Translations under genes and position numbers: made by a program | Notes under the pieces: model-generated | The model's database searches: none | What the model was told of the DNA's origin: nothing | Seen by the model: the letters and a program-made list of their open reading frames with translations, nothing else | Source: Halobellus sp. LT62 | GTDB lineage: Archaea; Halobacteriota; Halobacteria; Halobacteriales; Haloferacaceae | Assembly: GCF_037031285.1 (NCBI RefSeq) | Contig: NZ_JAYEZO010000001.1 | Coordinates: 620,001 to 684,000, forward strand | Length of the DNA: 64,000 bases | Reading direction: 5' to 3' | In this document: piece after piece, positions 51,562 through 61,765 of the stretch | Position numbering within the stretch: the first letter of the stretch is position 1 | Layout of the letters: the number at the start of each line of letters is the position of its first letter

Positions 51562-53315
51562 GCGAGACGAGAACGGACGTCGACGCCGGCTTGGGCGCAC
51601 AGCGCCAGCAGCTCCGCGAATTCGCGTCGTCTGTCCTCGACGCGTACGAGCAGATGCCGATGGATAACCGGAAGTACGCGCTCACGGTTCTCGTACCGAC
51701 GGTCGTCCTGTTCGTCCTCAGCATCGTCGGCGCGATCGCACTCCCGCTTCCGGTGCTGGTTCGGATTCCGATCTTCTTGCTCGGCGCGCTGATGCTCCTC
51801 GCCGGGGTGTTGTACCCTCGCCTGCTCGTCGAAGAGCAGCGCCGGGGGCTGGAGAACCAACTGCACCTCGTGATCACGCACCTCACCGTGTTGTCGACGA
51901 CGAACATCGACCGCGTCGCGGTGTTCAGACAGCTCGGTCGCGAGGAGGAGTACGGCGAACTCGCCGTCGAGATGCGCCGGATCACCGAACTGGTCGACAC
52001 GTGGAACCAGTCGCTCGACGACGCGCTCCAGCGTCGGGCGCGGGCCGTTCCCTCGCGGGAACTGGGCGACTTCCTCGATCGACTCGCGTACTCGTTGAAC
52101 GCCGGACAGGCGCTCGACGACTTCCTGCTCGGCGAGCAGCGGACGATGATCGAGAAGTACGTGACCGTCTACGAGGGCGCGCTCGGAAACCTCGAAGTGA
52201 TGAAGGACCTGTACCTCTCGATGATCCTGTCGATGACGTTCGCGATCATCAACGCGATCGTGCTGCCGATCCTGACGGGCACGGACGCGACGATGACGAT
52301 CGCTGCGGTCATCGTGCTGTTCGTCTTCGTGCAGTTGGGCTTTTATTACGTCATCAAGACGATGTCGCCGTACGACCCGCTTTGGTACCAACAGCCGGAG
52401 TACCGGACGAAGATCGACCGCCAGATCGACATCGCGCTCTACGGGGCGGTGGCGCTGAGCCTCGTCTTCGTCGGGATCCTCGGGCTCGGACTGATGGGTT
52501 GGACGGAGATCGGACAGACCGTCCAGCGAGTGATGCTCGACGCGCCGGTCCCGCTTCTCATCGCGACGCCGTTGACGCCGCTCGCGGTTCCCGGCTTGGT
52601 CGCCCGTCACCACGAGAACCACATCAAAGAGCGCGACGAGGAGTACCCCGGATTCATCCGCGCGCTCGGGGCCTCCGAGAGCGCCAAGCAATCGACCACC
52701 CGCGCGGTGCTCGAAACCCTCAGAGAAAAGGACTTCGGCGTCCTCTCCCGGGAGATCGATCGACTCTACGTCCGGTTGAATATGCGCGTCGGTCCCGACC
52801 GCTCGTGGTTCTTCTTCACGGCTGAGACGAGTTCGTATCTCATCCAGAAGTTCTCGGAGATGTATCTCGTGGGGCGACAGATGGGCGGGACGCCGAAACA
52901 ACTCGGCGAGCTCATCTCGGACAATATGAACGAGGTTCTGAAGCTCCGGCGACAGCGACAACAGGCGACGGTCACGCTCATCGGCGTCCTGTACGGCATC
53001 ACCGCGTCGGCGTCGTTCGCCTTCTTCATCGGCCTCGAAGTCGTCGAGATCCTCGCGACCTTCTCGTCGAGTATGAACCTCGCGCAGTTCGAGTTCGGCC
53101 AACTGATCTACGCCGGCGTCTACGACATCCCGCTCATCGAGTATCTCCTCTCGCTCGTCATCCTGTTCAACGCCGTGCTCTCGGCGTTGATGATCCGGAT
53201 GGTCGACGGCGGCCACAAGGCAAACGCCTATCTCCACTTCGTCGTCTTGGTCTGGATCGGCTGCGGAAGCGCCGTCGTGACGTCATCGCTGGCGGGGGGG
53301 CTGATCAGCGTATGA
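51558..53315 (+). CDS. arlJ: Archaellum platform membrane protein ArlJ
   Basis: 585 aa. Two type II secretion F-type domains with hydrophobic helix groups near residues 35-80, 215-265, 290-350 and 475-585. It is the membrane platform beneath the filament. GTG 51558 is taken as start (SETRTDVDAGLG); it overlaps the short frame before it. Overlaps cheF by 4 bp. Confidence 0.95.
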   Translation: MSETRTDVDAGLGAQRQQLREFASSVLDAYEQMPMDNRKYALTVLVPTVVLFVLSIVGAIALPLPVLVRIPIFLLGALMLLAGVLYPRLLVEEQRRGLENQLHLVITHLTVLSTTNIDRVAVFRQLGREEEYGELAVEMRRITELVDTWNQSLDDALQRRARAVPSRELGDFLDRLAYSLNAGQALDDFLLGEQRTMIEKYVTVYEGALGNLEVMKDLYLSMILSMTFAIINAIVLPILTGTDATMTIAAVIVLFVFVQLGFYYVIKTMSPYDPLWYQQPEYRTKIDRQIDIALYGAVALSLVFVGILGLGLMGWTEIGQTVQRVMLDAPVPLLIATPLTPLAVPGLVARHHENHIKERDEEYPGFIRALGASESAKQSTTRAVLETLREKDFGVLSREIDRLYVRLNMRVGPDRSWFFFTAETSSYLIQKFSEMYLVGRQMGGTPKQLGELISDNMNEVLKLRRQRQQATVTLIGVLYGITASASFAFFIGLEVVEILATFSSSMNLAQFEFGQLIYAGVYDIPLIEYLLSLVILFNAVLSALMIRMVDGGHKANAYLHFVVLVWIGCGSAVVTSSLAGGLISV

Positions 53316-54379
53316 CGGCCACAGACTCCGATAGCGACGGTTCGAGTCAGGAAGACGACGCCGCACAGCGTTCACAGCTGCTCGAAAAATTCCAAAAGCG
53401 CGCCGCCAACGGAGACCTGACGCCCGAGGCGGGAGGCTCGAACGACACGCCGGCGGAGTCGACGTCGACGGGGAAGCAACGCGATGGCTCGGGCGAATCG
53501 ATCGTCGTCGACTTCGTCGCCAACTTCGTCGCCGGCGGCGACGCCACGTTCGATCCCGTCAAAGGCCGAGTGCTGATGAGCGGACGCCGGCTCGTTCTCG
53601 CGACCTCGAAGACGAAGACGACGATTCCGATCGCATCGGTCTTCGACATCGCCGTCGGACAGGTCCCACAAGAGGTCGAGGAGTTCTTCGATTACACGGT
53701 GATGGTCGGCTACGTCGAGGGGAAGTACCGTCGGACGACTGTTATCGGCGGAGACAGAGAGACGATCGAGAAGTTCTCGCTGCTTCTGTTCCGCGCGACG
53801 CTCAACGGATCGACGGCGCTCGTCACGCATCCCGCCAAGGTCGGCGGTCGCGTGATGGACACGGAGGCACAGAAGACGGGGCTCCACCTCGATTACGAAT
53901 CGGTCACGTTCCCCGACGGCGACGTCGACACGGGTTCGGAGGAGCCGTTCTCGATCGATCTCGCGTCGGTGATCTTCTTCGAGGTAATCGAGCGGACCGA
54001 CAGCGACGGCGACGCCAAGTTAGTGCTGTCGGTCCAACACGTCGAGAACGGACAGACCGTCACCTCCGAGATCTCGATGACCTCTCGAAGAAAAATGAAC
54101 ATCCTCGGGCGCTATCTGCGGTTGATCTATCACTGGATCAAAAGCGACGTCCGCGACGTCGACGTCGACGAGTCCGAACTGGAGGTGCTCGTCGGGCTGT
54201 ACTCCACGCCAGAGGACATCGACCTCGCCTCGCTGCTCGACATCGGAGCCGGCGAACTCGAAGCCCGGTTGGCCTCGCTGTACGAGGACGACCTGATCAC
54301 CGCCGAGGAGCCGCCGATCGATCTCACTCCGCAGGGGAGATTCATCGTCAACGACGAATTCGAGGACGTGAACGTCTGA
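53312..54379 (+). CDS. cheF: CheF, adaptor between chemotaxis and archaellum
   Basis: 355 aa. The family binds CheY-P and the ArlCE scaffold. Residues 65-215 form its core (ESIVVDFVANFVAGGDATFD, MSGRRLVLATSKTKTTIP); residues 290-350 look like a winged helix (LEVLVGLYSTPEDIDLASLL, EARLASLYEDDLI). The N-terminal 60 residues are disordered. Last gene of the operon, overlapping arlJ by 4 bp. Confidence 0.93.
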   Translation: MTATDSDSDGSSQEDDAAQRSQLLEKFQKRAANGDLTPEAGGSNDTPAESTSTGKQRDGSGESIVVDFVANFVAGGDATFDPVKGRVLMSGRRLVLATSKTKTTIPIASVFDIAVGQVPQEVEEFFDYTVMVGYVEGKYRRTTVIGGDRETIEKFSLLLFRATLNGSTALVTHPAKVGGRVMDTEAQKTGLHLDYESVTFPDGDVDTGSEEPFSIDLASVIFFEVIERTDSDGDAKLVLSVQHVENGQTVTSEISMTSRRKMNILGRYLRLIYHWIKSDVRDVDVDESELEVLVGLYSTPEDIDLASLLDIGAGELEARLASLYEDDLITAEEPPIDLTPQGRFIVNDEFEDVNV

Positions 54380-54422
54380 GGACGGTCCCCGAGTGCGGTC
54401 TCGTCCGAGACGGTTCTGCCCG

Positions 54423-54653
54423 TTATCGCATCTCGTCGAGCGGGACGAAGACGGCGGCGTCCGCAGAGAGCCACGCGTCGACGTGTTCACAACAGCTCTC
54501 GCGGCGGGGATAAATCGTGCATCGGTCCGGTCGCTTCTCGTAGCGGACCACGACGCTGCGTAGCTCGAAGGGGCTGTTCGCAACGTCGTCGTCGCTACGT
54601 TCGGCACGTGGTACCGAAACGCGGTTCTCGGGATCGCCGGGCGAATCGGACAT
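54423..54653 (-). CDS. Small haloarchaeal protein (DUF7511-like)
   Basis: 76 aa: SPFELRSVVVRYEKRPDRC, then TIYPRRESCCEHVDAWLSAD and the end VFVPLDEMR. Such proteins with an RYExxPDRCTIYP motif are common in haloarchaea and small, with no function known (DUF7511 by memory). Convergent with cheF and not related to it in any visible way. Start MSDSPGDP at 54653; a longer frame reaches 54665. Confidence 0.75.
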   Translation of the reverse strand: MSDSPGDPENRVSVPRAERSDDDVANSPFELRSVVVRYEKRPDRCTIYPRRESCCEHVDAWLSADAAVFVPLDEMR

Positions 54654-54766
54654 CTCAGTCCACACGCTCTCTTTGCCACGGACGTACTAAACCACTACTG
54701 TTGACAGGCAAGTTCCGCCGCCGAGGACGGAGTAAAGTGTGCCCGGACGCCAACGAACGCGAAGAG

Positions 54767-54955
54767 ATGGTAGATCCGACTTCCGATCTCGGAGAAGACG
54801 TCGACGAAGACAACGCGCCGTCGTGTGCGGCCTGCGGTTCGAAGATCATCCAATCGCCGACGCACCGCGTCGTCACCCGGGTCGAAGACGGGACGGTACG
54901 GACGCAGCACTTCTGTTCTGACGCGTGTCGAACGGACGGCGACGCCGACGCGTAA
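54767..54955 (+). CDS. Small zinc-finger protein (DUF7576-like)
   Basis: 62 aa with two paired cysteines: SCAACGSKI and HFCSDACRT, which should bind one zinc. The residues between (HRVVTRVEDGTVRTQ) form a short beta hairpin. Haloarchaea have many such C-x2-C small proteins of unknown role. ATG 54767; a GTG at 54739 is an alternative. Confidence 0.75.
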   Translation: MVDPTSDLGEDVDEDNAPSCAACGSKIIQSPTHRVVTRVEDGTVRTQHFCSDACRTDGDADA

Positions 54956-55017
54956 GCGCTAGCATACGCCCGCCTATAGCGAATTAACGCCGCTCGTCGA
55001 CCGATCGACTAGTTCGA

Positions 55018-57426
55018 TTAACGCCGCTCGTCGACGCCCGTCCAGAACCGTTCGACGCCGTATTCGAGCATGTCCGGACTGACCGGATCGAACTCCGTCC
55101 GCTCGGTCTCGGGGAGATACTCGCGGACGCTGTCCCACGAGGCCCGCGCGTAGCGCGCGTCGACCAGCGCGCGGACGCCGACCTCCTCGCGCCCGCGGAT
55201 GACCCGCCCGATGGCCTGTCTGGCCTTTCTGACCGCCGGGACGGTGAGTGCCGTCTCGAAGCCGCTTCGGCCGCCCCGTCCGTCTGAGCCGAACCGTCGG
55301 TCGTACGCGGTTTTCAGCGCGCGCGTCCGGGGACTGGACGTATCGATGATCGGGACGCCACAGACGACGGCCGCGGCCAGCCGGTCGCCGCGGTAGTCGA
55401 CGCCCTCGGTGAGCGTTCCCCGGAGGCTGGTCACGAGAACCTTCGGCTCGCCGCCGAAGAATTCGGCCTTCAGCGACTCGGTCTCGTCGTCGCCGGAGGA
55501 CTCATCGATGAGCACCGGGCGGTCGAGCCGTTCGGTGAGCGATTCGGCCATCCACGACGCCTCCGCGTAGTTCGGCATCCCGACGAGCACGTTCCCCGGC
55601 GATCGCGCGACGTCGCAGACGGCGTCGACGTGCGCGCGTCGCGTCGGGTTCTCCTCGCTCTGTCCCCCGCGGTTTTCGTGCGTGAACTTCGGGACGTCGA
55701 CGGCGAACGACGCGCGGTTCTCCGGCGGGAACGAGAGCCCGTAGGTACGGGTCTCGACCGGCCGCCCCGCGTCGGCCAGCGCGTCCAACCCCGTCACTTC
55801 GCGGAAGACGTCCATCGGCGCGAGCGTCGCCGACATCAACACGCCGCCGCCGAACTCGCCGATCCGCTCGGCGATGGCGTCCCCCGGAACGCAGTTGTGC
55901 AGTGCGAGCCGGGCGTTGTAGGCGCGTCGCCACGAGTCCGGCTGCGCCGTCTCGTCCCACGTCCGTTCGAGTTCGATCTCGCGGAAGTACGCCACGTGGT
56001 CGGTCCGCGTCCAGTTCGCGAGCGTCCGCCCGACGCCGGGGGCAGCGCGGCGAACGTCGTCTTCCTCGGCTTCGTTGAGGATGCGGGCGACGACCGCGCC
56101 GACGGATTCGGCGCGCAGCCACGCCGCCTCGTCGTAACCGGATTCCTCGGCCCACCCGGTCAGCTCGTCGACGGCGGGTTCTTCCGGCTCGCGCAGCGGG
56201 ATCTCGTCGTCGTCGAGCCGTGAGAGGTCCGCCCGCCAGTCCGGAAGCGTCCGATCGAGGTGCGCCTTCACGCGCCGGTCGAGTTCCGCGCGGAGGTCGG
56301 AGACGAACTCCCGCGTCTCGCGGATCTCCCGGAGCGTGACGTCCGCGTCGGCGAGTTCCCCGCGGACGAGGTCGGCGTCGGCGCTGCCGCCGCCCCCGTG
56401 ATCGCCCCCAGCAGTCTCCTTCCCGGCGTCTTCGAACTCGACGGGCTGGATAACCCGGGTCAGTTCGTTCTCGGCGTCGCGGAGCGTCGCGTCGGCGACG
56501 CCGTCGCTCACGAGGTCGCGCACGCGTGGTTCGAGCATATGCGCCTCGTCGCAGACGACGAAGGTCGTCTCGTCGACGAGCGCGCCCGTGAACGAGCCGA
56601 CCGTCGTCGGGTCGAAAGCGTGGTAGTAGTTACCGAGGACGACTTCGACGTGGGGGAGCACCGCGCCCATCACCGAATGCGGACACGTGCCGTAGCCAGC
56701 GCTCAGGCGGACGAGTTCGTCGGTGTCGACGTGGCCCAATTCGGTGACGTCGAACGGGACGGCCTCGATCGGGTCGCCGTCTTCGGGCACGTCGTCGAGG
56801 AACGTCGCGTAGAAGGGGCAGTACTCGGTGTCACCGTACTCGGCCGTCTCGGGGAGGTAGGGCGTCGGCTCGCCCGCTGTCGAGAGATAGTCCGGTCCCC
56901 GCGTCGATCCCGAATCGAGGAGGCCGGTCTGCGCCTGACGGGCCTCCGAGACGAGGTTTCCGGTCGAGGTCTGGCCGCCCTCTCCCACGAGATTCCGCGT
57001 TCGCTCGCGGAGCCCCTCGCAGCGGTCGTACACCGTCTCGTCGTCGACGCCCGCGACGCCCTCGCGGCTGTAGGGGCAGACGTCCGCCTTCCCGACGAGC
57101 GTCAGCCCCGAGACGGGGTTCCAGTCGTCCGGGAGGCCGTCGTTGATCGTCCGGAGGTCCGCCTCGAACTGTCTGAGTTGCTGTTTGACGCTCGTCAGAA
57201 CCAGCACGCGCTCGTAGTCGGAATCCGGGTCCCGAACGCGGTCGATACCCGCGGTGAGCGCCAGCATCGTCTTCCCCGTTCCGCAGGCACCCTCGACGAC
57301 CAGAAACCCGTTCTCCTCGGCGGTCCCGACCGCCGCGTCGATACCGTCGGCTTGCTCCGGATACGGCTCGTCGTGGCCGAAGACCGCCTGCCAACTCACG
57401 TCATCCAGTCGCTGCGCCGCGTTCAT
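55018..57426 (-). CDS. XPD/Rad3-like superfamily 2 DNA helicase
   Basis: 802 aa. Walker A EGACGTGKT (45-53), DEAH box VVCDEAHMLE, late motifs SFPPENRASF, TSLRGTLTEGVDYRG and motif VI QAIGRVIRGREEVG. Four cysteines (117, 136, 204, 249) stand between motifs I and II, the place where XPD holds a 4Fe-4S cluster, though their spacing is wider than usual. ATG 57426 is used; the longer frame to 57501 is not supported. Unwinds 5' to 3' in repair. Compare with DinG/XPD paralogues. Confidence 0.92.
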   Translation of the reverse strand: MNAAQRLDDVSWQAVFGHDEPYPEQADGIDAAVGTAEENGFLVVEGACGTGKTMLALTAGIDRVRDPDSDYERVLVLTSVKQQLRQFEADLRTINDGLPDDWNPVSGLTLVGKADVCPYSREGVAGVDDETVYDRCEGLRERTRNLVGEGGQTSTGNLVSEARQAQTGLLDSGSTRGPDYLSTAGEPTPYLPETAEYGDTEYCPFYATFLDDVPEDGDPIEAVPFDVTELGHVDTDELVRLSAGYGTCPHSVMGAVLPHVEVVLGNYYHAFDPTTVGSFTGALVDETTFVVCDEAHMLEPRVRDLVSDGVADATLRDAENELTRVIQPVEFEDAGKETAGGDHGGGGSADADLVRGELADADVTLREIRETREFVSDLRAELDRRVKAHLDRTLPDWRADLSRLDDDEIPLREPEEPAVDELTGWAEESGYDEAAWLRAESVGAVVARILNEAEEDDVRRAAPGVGRTLANWTRTDHVAYFREIELERTWDETAQPDSWRRAYNARLALHNCVPGDAIAERIGEFGGGVLMSATLAPMDVFREVTGLDALADAGRPVETRTYGLSFPPENRASFAVDVPKFTHENRGGQSEENPTRRAHVDAVCDVARSPGNVLVGMPNYAEASWMAESLTERLDRPVLIDESSGDDETESLKAEFFGGEPKVLVTSLRGTLTEGVDYRGDRLAAAVVCGVPIIDTSSPRTRALKTAYDRRFGSDGRGGRSGFETALTVPAVRKARQAIGRVIRGREEVGVRALVDARYARASWDSVREYLPETERTEFDPVSPDMLEYGVERFWTGVDERR

Positions 57427-57547
57427 ATCGGTGTCGGTGACTGGCGGCGTTCCCGTATTTGAACACTCGGAAGATCGGAGGAGGAACTCGTCGTCGAGCA
57501 AACGGGCTCTCGGCGGATCGGAGGACGGACTCGGAGGGCCGAAGCGA

Positions 57548-57934
57548 TTATTCGAGCGATCGACCGACAGTCCGGACGTCGTCGTCGTCGCCGACGCAGA
57601 CGACGAACGAGTCGCGCGTCGGCGCGTACACCGTCATTTCGCGTCCTTTGACGGAGTAGCGAGTGTTGACGATGCGGACCAAGTCGGCGTCTTGGAGGTT
57701 GTCGAGGTGGTGTCGCGCGTTCTGCAGCGACGTGTCGACGGCGTCAGCGAGTTCGGATGCGGTTGCGGGGTCGTCGTGGAGGGCCGAGAGTATCGACCGG
57801 GCGTTGTCGGCGGAGAGACAAGCGATGAGCTGAGCGGCATCGGGGTCGTCGAGCGAAAGCACGCGAACGTCGCCGCCGGTCTCGTCGGCGACGCGCGACT
57901 CTGTCTCTGCCTCTGCTGGGAGCAGGCTCGACAT
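57548..57934 (-). CDS. ArsR-like winged-helix transcriptional regulator
   Basis: 128 aa. Residues 30-85 are a wHTH: LSADNARSILSALHDDPATA, ASELADAVDTSLQNARHHLDNL, LVRIVNTRYSVKGREMTVY. The C-terminal part (SFVVCVGDDDD) is short. ATG 57934: a TATA-like TTATAGG is about 26 nt upstream, so leaderless. Upstream genes are divergent. No target known. Confidence 0.88.
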   Translation of the reverse strand: MSSLLPAEAETESRVADETGGDVRVLSLDDPDAAQLIACLSADNARSILSALHDDPATASELADAVDTSLQNARHHLDNLQDADLVRIVNTRYSVKGREMTVYAPTRDSFVVCVGDDDDVRTVGRSLE

Positions 57935-58098
57935 ACTACTCGAATCCGCGTTCTTCAACCTATAAGTTTCGGATTTCCGACACACTTCCAGTCACGCGTG
58001 ACCGGATAGGTCACACCCGCTTTCGGAGGGGCTCCTCCCGCGGAAGTGCCGACGGTACCCACCGCCTTTTAGGGCGTTTCGACGCGAACCAAGAGGTG

Positions 58099-59532
58099 AT
58101 GATCACGAGCGACCGGATGGCCGCGGTCGATCGCAACGCCGAGGCGCTTTCGGTCCCGCGCAAACAACTGATGGAATCCAGCGGGAACGCCGTCGCCCGC
58201 GCGGCGCGTGACCTCGTCGAACCCGGCGGACGGATCGCGATCGTGGCCGGGCGCGGCAACAACGGCGGCGACGCGTTCGTCGCGGCGCGCTTTCTGGACG
58301 CGTACGACGTCACCGTCCACCTGCTCGGCCGCCCCGAGTCGATCGCGACCGACATCGCCCGCGAGAACTGGGAGGCGCTCCGCGCCGCCGAGTACGACGC
58401 GCGACCCGTCACCGACTCAGCCGACCTCGACCTCGGCGATCCGGATCTCGCGATCGACGGGCTGTTGGGAACGGGCGTGACCGGCGCGCTACGAGAGCCG
58501 GAGGCGACCGCGGCCGGGGCGATCAACGACCTCGACGCCGCCGTCCTCTCCGTCGACGTTCCCTCCGGCGTCGACGCCGACACCGGCGAGGCCGCGGGCG
58601 TACGCGTTGACGCCGACCGCGTGGTGACGTTCCACGACGAGAAGCCGGGGCTGTCGACGCTCGACGCCGAGGTGACCGTCGCCGACATCGGCATCCCCGA
58701 GGCCGCCGAGCTGTTCACCGGCCCCGGCGACCTGCTCGCGCTCGGCCGTCCGTCCGAGAGTCATAAGGGCGACTTCGGCCAGGTGCTCGTCGTCGGCGGC
58801 GGGCCGTACACCGGCGCGCCCGCGCTCGCCGCGCAGTCGGCGCTCCGGGCCGGCGCGGACCTCGTTCGGGTCGCCTGTCCCGACGCGGTCGCCCGCGAGA
58901 TACAAGGCTACAGCGAGAACCTCATCCTCCGACCGTACGACGGCGAGCGTCTCTCGCCCGAACACGTCGATCGAATTCTCGAACTGGCGGCCGACCACGA
59001 CGTCACCGTGTTCGGCCCGGGACTCGGCGGTCACGAGGAGACGCTCGCGGCGGTCCGCGACTTCCTCGAACGCTACGTCGGCACGGCCGTCGTCGACGCC
59101 GACGCGCTACAGGTGGTTCCGGAAGTCGACACCGACGCCACCCTCGTCTGTACGCCGCACCAAGGCGAACTGCGAAAGATGGGTGGGGAGACCGATTCGG
59201 ACTGGCGGACGCGCGCGGACCTCGTGAGCGAATTCGCGGCCGACCTCGGGCACGTCCTGCTCGTGAAAGGCGCGTACGACGTGATCACCGACGGCGCGGA
59301 GACGCGCGTGAACCGGACCGGAAACCCGGGAATGACCGTCGGCGGCACCGGCGACGTGCTCGCCGGGGCGGTCGGGGCGCTCGCGTGCGTGCTTTCTCCG
59401 CTGCAGGCCGCCGCTGTCGCGGCGTACGCGAACGGGAGCGCCGGCGACGCGGCCGTCGAGGAGAACGGCTACGGACTCCTCGCGACGGACCTGATCGACA
59501 GGTTACCCGCGGCACTTCGGAGGGACGAATAG
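58099..59532 (+). CDS. nnr: Bifunctional NAD(P)H-hydrate epimerase/dehydratase
   Basis: 477 aa. N-terminal epimerase (GRGNNGGDAFVAARFL, SVDVPSGVDADTG) and C-terminal ADP-dependent dehydratase (GDFGQVLVVGGGPYTGAPAL, and NRTGNPGMTVGGTGDVLAG). Repairs damaged NAD(P)H. Shares one base with the GTG upstream of moaC, so may be in an operon with it. Confidence 0.95.
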   Translation: MITSDRMAAVDRNAEALSVPRKQLMESSGNAVARAARDLVEPGGRIAIVAGRGNNGGDAFVAARFLDAYDVTVHLLGRPESIATDIARENWEALRAAEYDARPVTDSADLDLGDPDLAIDGLLGTGVTGALREPEATAAGAINDLDAAVLSVDVPSGVDADTGEAAGVRVDADRVVTFHDEKPGLSTLDAEVTVADIGIPEAAELFTGPGDLLALGRPSESHKGDFGQVLVVGGGPYTGAPALAAQSALRAGADLVRVACPDAVAREIQGYSENLILRPYDGERLSPEHVDRILELAADHDVTVFGPGLGGHEETLAAVRDFLERYVGTAVVDADALQVVPEVDTDATLVCTPHQGELRKMGGETDSDWRTRADLVSEFAADLGHVLLVKGAYDVITDGAETRVNRTGNPGMTVGGTGDVLAGAVGALACVLSPLQAAAVAAYANGSAGDAAVEENGYGLLATDLIDRLPAALRRDE

Positions 59533-59555
59533 TGACGAGCGACGAGACCCCAGTA

Positions 59556-60107
59556 ATGACGAACGACGAGGCCACAGACGAGATGACGCACGATCCAGAC
59601 GAAGACCCCGAAGAGACCGACCCCGAGGCGAGCGAACTCACCCACGTCGACGACGCGGGTGACGTCCAGATGGTCGACGTCGGCGCGAAACCCGACACGA
59701 GCCGTCGAGCCGTCGCCCGCGGGACGATCCACCTCTCGCCGTCGACGATCGAGGCGATCACAACAAACGAGATCGGCAAGGGCGACGTGCTCGCGACCGC
59801 CCGCGTCGGCGCGGTACAGGCCGTCAAGCACACGTGGGAGACGATTCCGATGTGTCATCAGATCCCGATCACCAACGTCGACACCGACTTCGCGGTCGAG
59901 GACGACCGCGTGACGCTCACGGTCGCCGTCGAGACCACCGGCAAGACGGGCTGTGAGATGGAGGCCCTAGGGGGCGTTACGACCGGGCTGAACGTCGTCT
60001 GGGATATGGTAAAGGCCGTCGAGAAGGACGACGACGGGCAGTATCCGGGGACGAAGATCGATGCCGTCGAGGTCGTCTCGAAGGAGAAGCGGCAGCTAGA
60101 GGAATAG
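59556..60107 (+). CDS. moaC: Cyclic pyranopterin monophosphate synthase MoaC
   Basis: 183 aa, molybdenum cofactor biosynthesis. Conserved motifs MVDVGAKPDTSRRAVARG, VQAVKHTWETIPMCHQIP and TGKTGCEMEALGGVTTGLNVVWDM, with the catalytic Lys/His. Start is unclear: ATG 59556 is taken; the GTG at 59532 overlapping nnr and ATG 59583 are alternatives. Confidence 0.95.
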   Translation: MTNDEATDEMTHDPDEDPEETDPEASELTHVDDAGDVQMVDVGAKPDTSRRAVARGTIHLSPSTIEAITTNEIGKGDVLATARVGAVQAVKHTWETIPMCHQIPITNVDTDFAVEDDRVTLTVAVETTGKTGCEMEALGGVTTGLNVVWDMVKAVEKDDDGQYPGTKIDAVEVVSKEKRQLEE

Positions 60108-60155
60108 AGAAACGGCGGCCAGCAGAGAAGCGGCGACCGGAGGAATAGCGAGGGA

Positions 60156-61532
60156 TTACCGGCGGTCGACGCTCGCTTCCGAGGTCATTTCGTCGGGCTC
60201 GGACGTCGTGTTATCCCCGCCTGCGGACTGCGCCGGTCCGCGGAGCGCGGCGGCCTTCGAGCGCGCTTTCTCGACGATCGCCGGGCGCGCGGCGAACTCG
60301 ACGAGGACCTCCTCGTCGGTGTACTCCTCGCGCTCGACGTTCCCGTGATCGTAGATCCACGAGACGAGGCTCATCGCGTCGTCCGAGAGTGGCAAGAGCA
60401 GGCGTTCCTCGCGCCATTCGGGCAGTTCGGCCTCGATCCGGTCGGTCAGTTCGGCGACGTTCTCGCCGGTCAGCCCCGAGACAGTCACGGGATTCGGCGC
60501 GAGCGCGTCGAGCGCGGCGCGTTTTTCGGCTAGCTCCTCGTCGTCGACGCGGTCGATCTTGTTGAGGACCGTCACGATCGGGGCCTCGTTGCGCTCGTAC
60601 AACGTGTCGTGACAGGTGATGAGCTTCTCGCGCATCTCCTCTGTCGACTCGGAGGCGTCGACGACGAGCAACACGAGATCCGCGCGGTAGACCGAATCGA
60701 GCGTCGACTCGAAGGACTCGACGAGCCAGTGCGGCAGGTCGGAGATGAACCCGACCGTGTCGGTCAGGAGGACGTCTCTGGTTCCGGTGTCGGCGCGGCG
60801 GGTCGTCGTGCCGAGCGTCGTGAACAGGCGGTCCTCCGACTCGGCGGTCGGGTCGAGGTCGGGGTGGAGGTCCTCGTTCTCGCCGACGTCGAGGTCGTCG
60901 GCGAGCCGTCGCATCAGCGTCGACTTCCCGGCGTTCGTGTACCCCGCGAGCGCGACGAGGTCGAAGCCGGACTCCCGCCGCTGCTCGCGTCGGGTCTCCT
61001 CCTTGTCGGCGATGGTGTCGAGCTCCTGTTTGATCCGCGAGATCTGGGCTTTGATGTCCCGCTCGCGACTCTCGTCGTACTCGCCGAGCCCCATGAATCC
61101 GGGGCGCTCGTCGCGCTTGGCCAGCGACGCCTTCGCCTCCGCGCGCGGGAGTTCGTACCGGAGTTCGGCGAGTTCGACCTGCAACTGCGCTTTCCGGGTG
61201 TTCGCGCGCTGGCCGAAGATCTCCAGAATGAGCGTGAAGCGGTCGATCACCCCGACGCCCTCGGGGAGCGCCCCGCCGATGTTGTACGTCTGGTAGGGCC
61301 CAAGCCGGTTGTCGACGACGACGGCCGCGGCGTCGGTCTCGCGGACCAGCGCCGCGAGTTCGTCGACCTTCCCCTCGCCGAAGTGGTAGGCGGCGTCCTC
61401 CTCGCGCGACTGCGAGAGCTGCCCGACGACCTCGTATCCGGCCGCGCTCGCGAGCTCTGCGATCTCGGTCAGATCCGCGATCTCGCCGCCGTCGACCCGC
61501 TTTGCGACGACGACGGGGTCCGAACCGCTCAT
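60156..61532 (-). CDS. hflX: HflX GTPase
   Basis: 458-aa ribosome-associated GTPase. N-terminal HflX domain (HFGEGKVDELA, VVDNRLGPYQTYN), a coiled coil that begins ELRYELPRAEAKASLAKR, and a G domain with ALAGYTNAGKST (195-205), TVGFISDLPHWL, and TVLNKID. A C-terminal tail of about 80 aa. It may split or rescue stalled ribosomes under stress. Convergent with moaC. Confidence 0.95.
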   Translation of the reverse strand: MSGSDPVVVAKRVDGGEIADLTEIAELASAAGYEVVGQLSQSREEDAAYHFGEGKVDELAALVRETDAAAVVVDNRLGPYQTYNIGGALPEGVGVIDRFTLILEIFGQRANTRKAQLQVELAELRYELPRAEAKASLAKRDERPGFMGLGEYDESRERDIKAQISRIKQELDTIADKEETRREQRRESGFDLVALAGYTNAGKSTLMRRLADDLDVGENEDLHPDLDPTAESEDRLFTTLGTTTRRADTGTRDVLLTDTVGFISDLPHWLVESFESTLDSVYRADLVLLVVDASESTEEMREKLITCHDTLYERNEAPIVTVLNKIDRVDDEELAEKRAALDALAPNPVTVSGLTGENVAELTDRIEAELPEWREERLLLPLSDDAMSLVSWIYDHGNVEREEYTDEEVLVEFAARPAIVEKARSKAAALRGPAQSAGGDNTTSEPDEMTSEASVDRR

Positions 61533-61727
61533 AACTCCGCCGCGAACGCGGTGGGTTCGCTGTGTTTCACCTGCACTGTCTACCTAGGGGTACGCGGCCG
61601 AACCACTTGAACGCTACCCGAGACCAACTCGAAAACAGATCAACGTTTCGTGTCTGTGTTACGCAACCACTCAGCTAGAACACCACTTTCCCGTTTCTGA
61701 AACGATCTATCACTCGTATCTTGTAGT

Positions 61728-61737
61728 TAAATTTAAA
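61728..61737 (+). promoter_or_regulatory. TATA box of the DMT transporter
   Basis: TTAAATTTAA-type run about 30 bp before the ATG at 61766; AT-rich, the clearest promoter in this region. Confidence 0.6.
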
Positions 61738-61765
61738 CCCGCGCAGATATAAGAGATGACACTCA

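Noticed and set aside
49643-53237. Long minus-strand frames opposite arlI and arlJ (785 and 595 aa)
   Set aside because: No start region, no motif, and they cover two confirmed archaellum genes.
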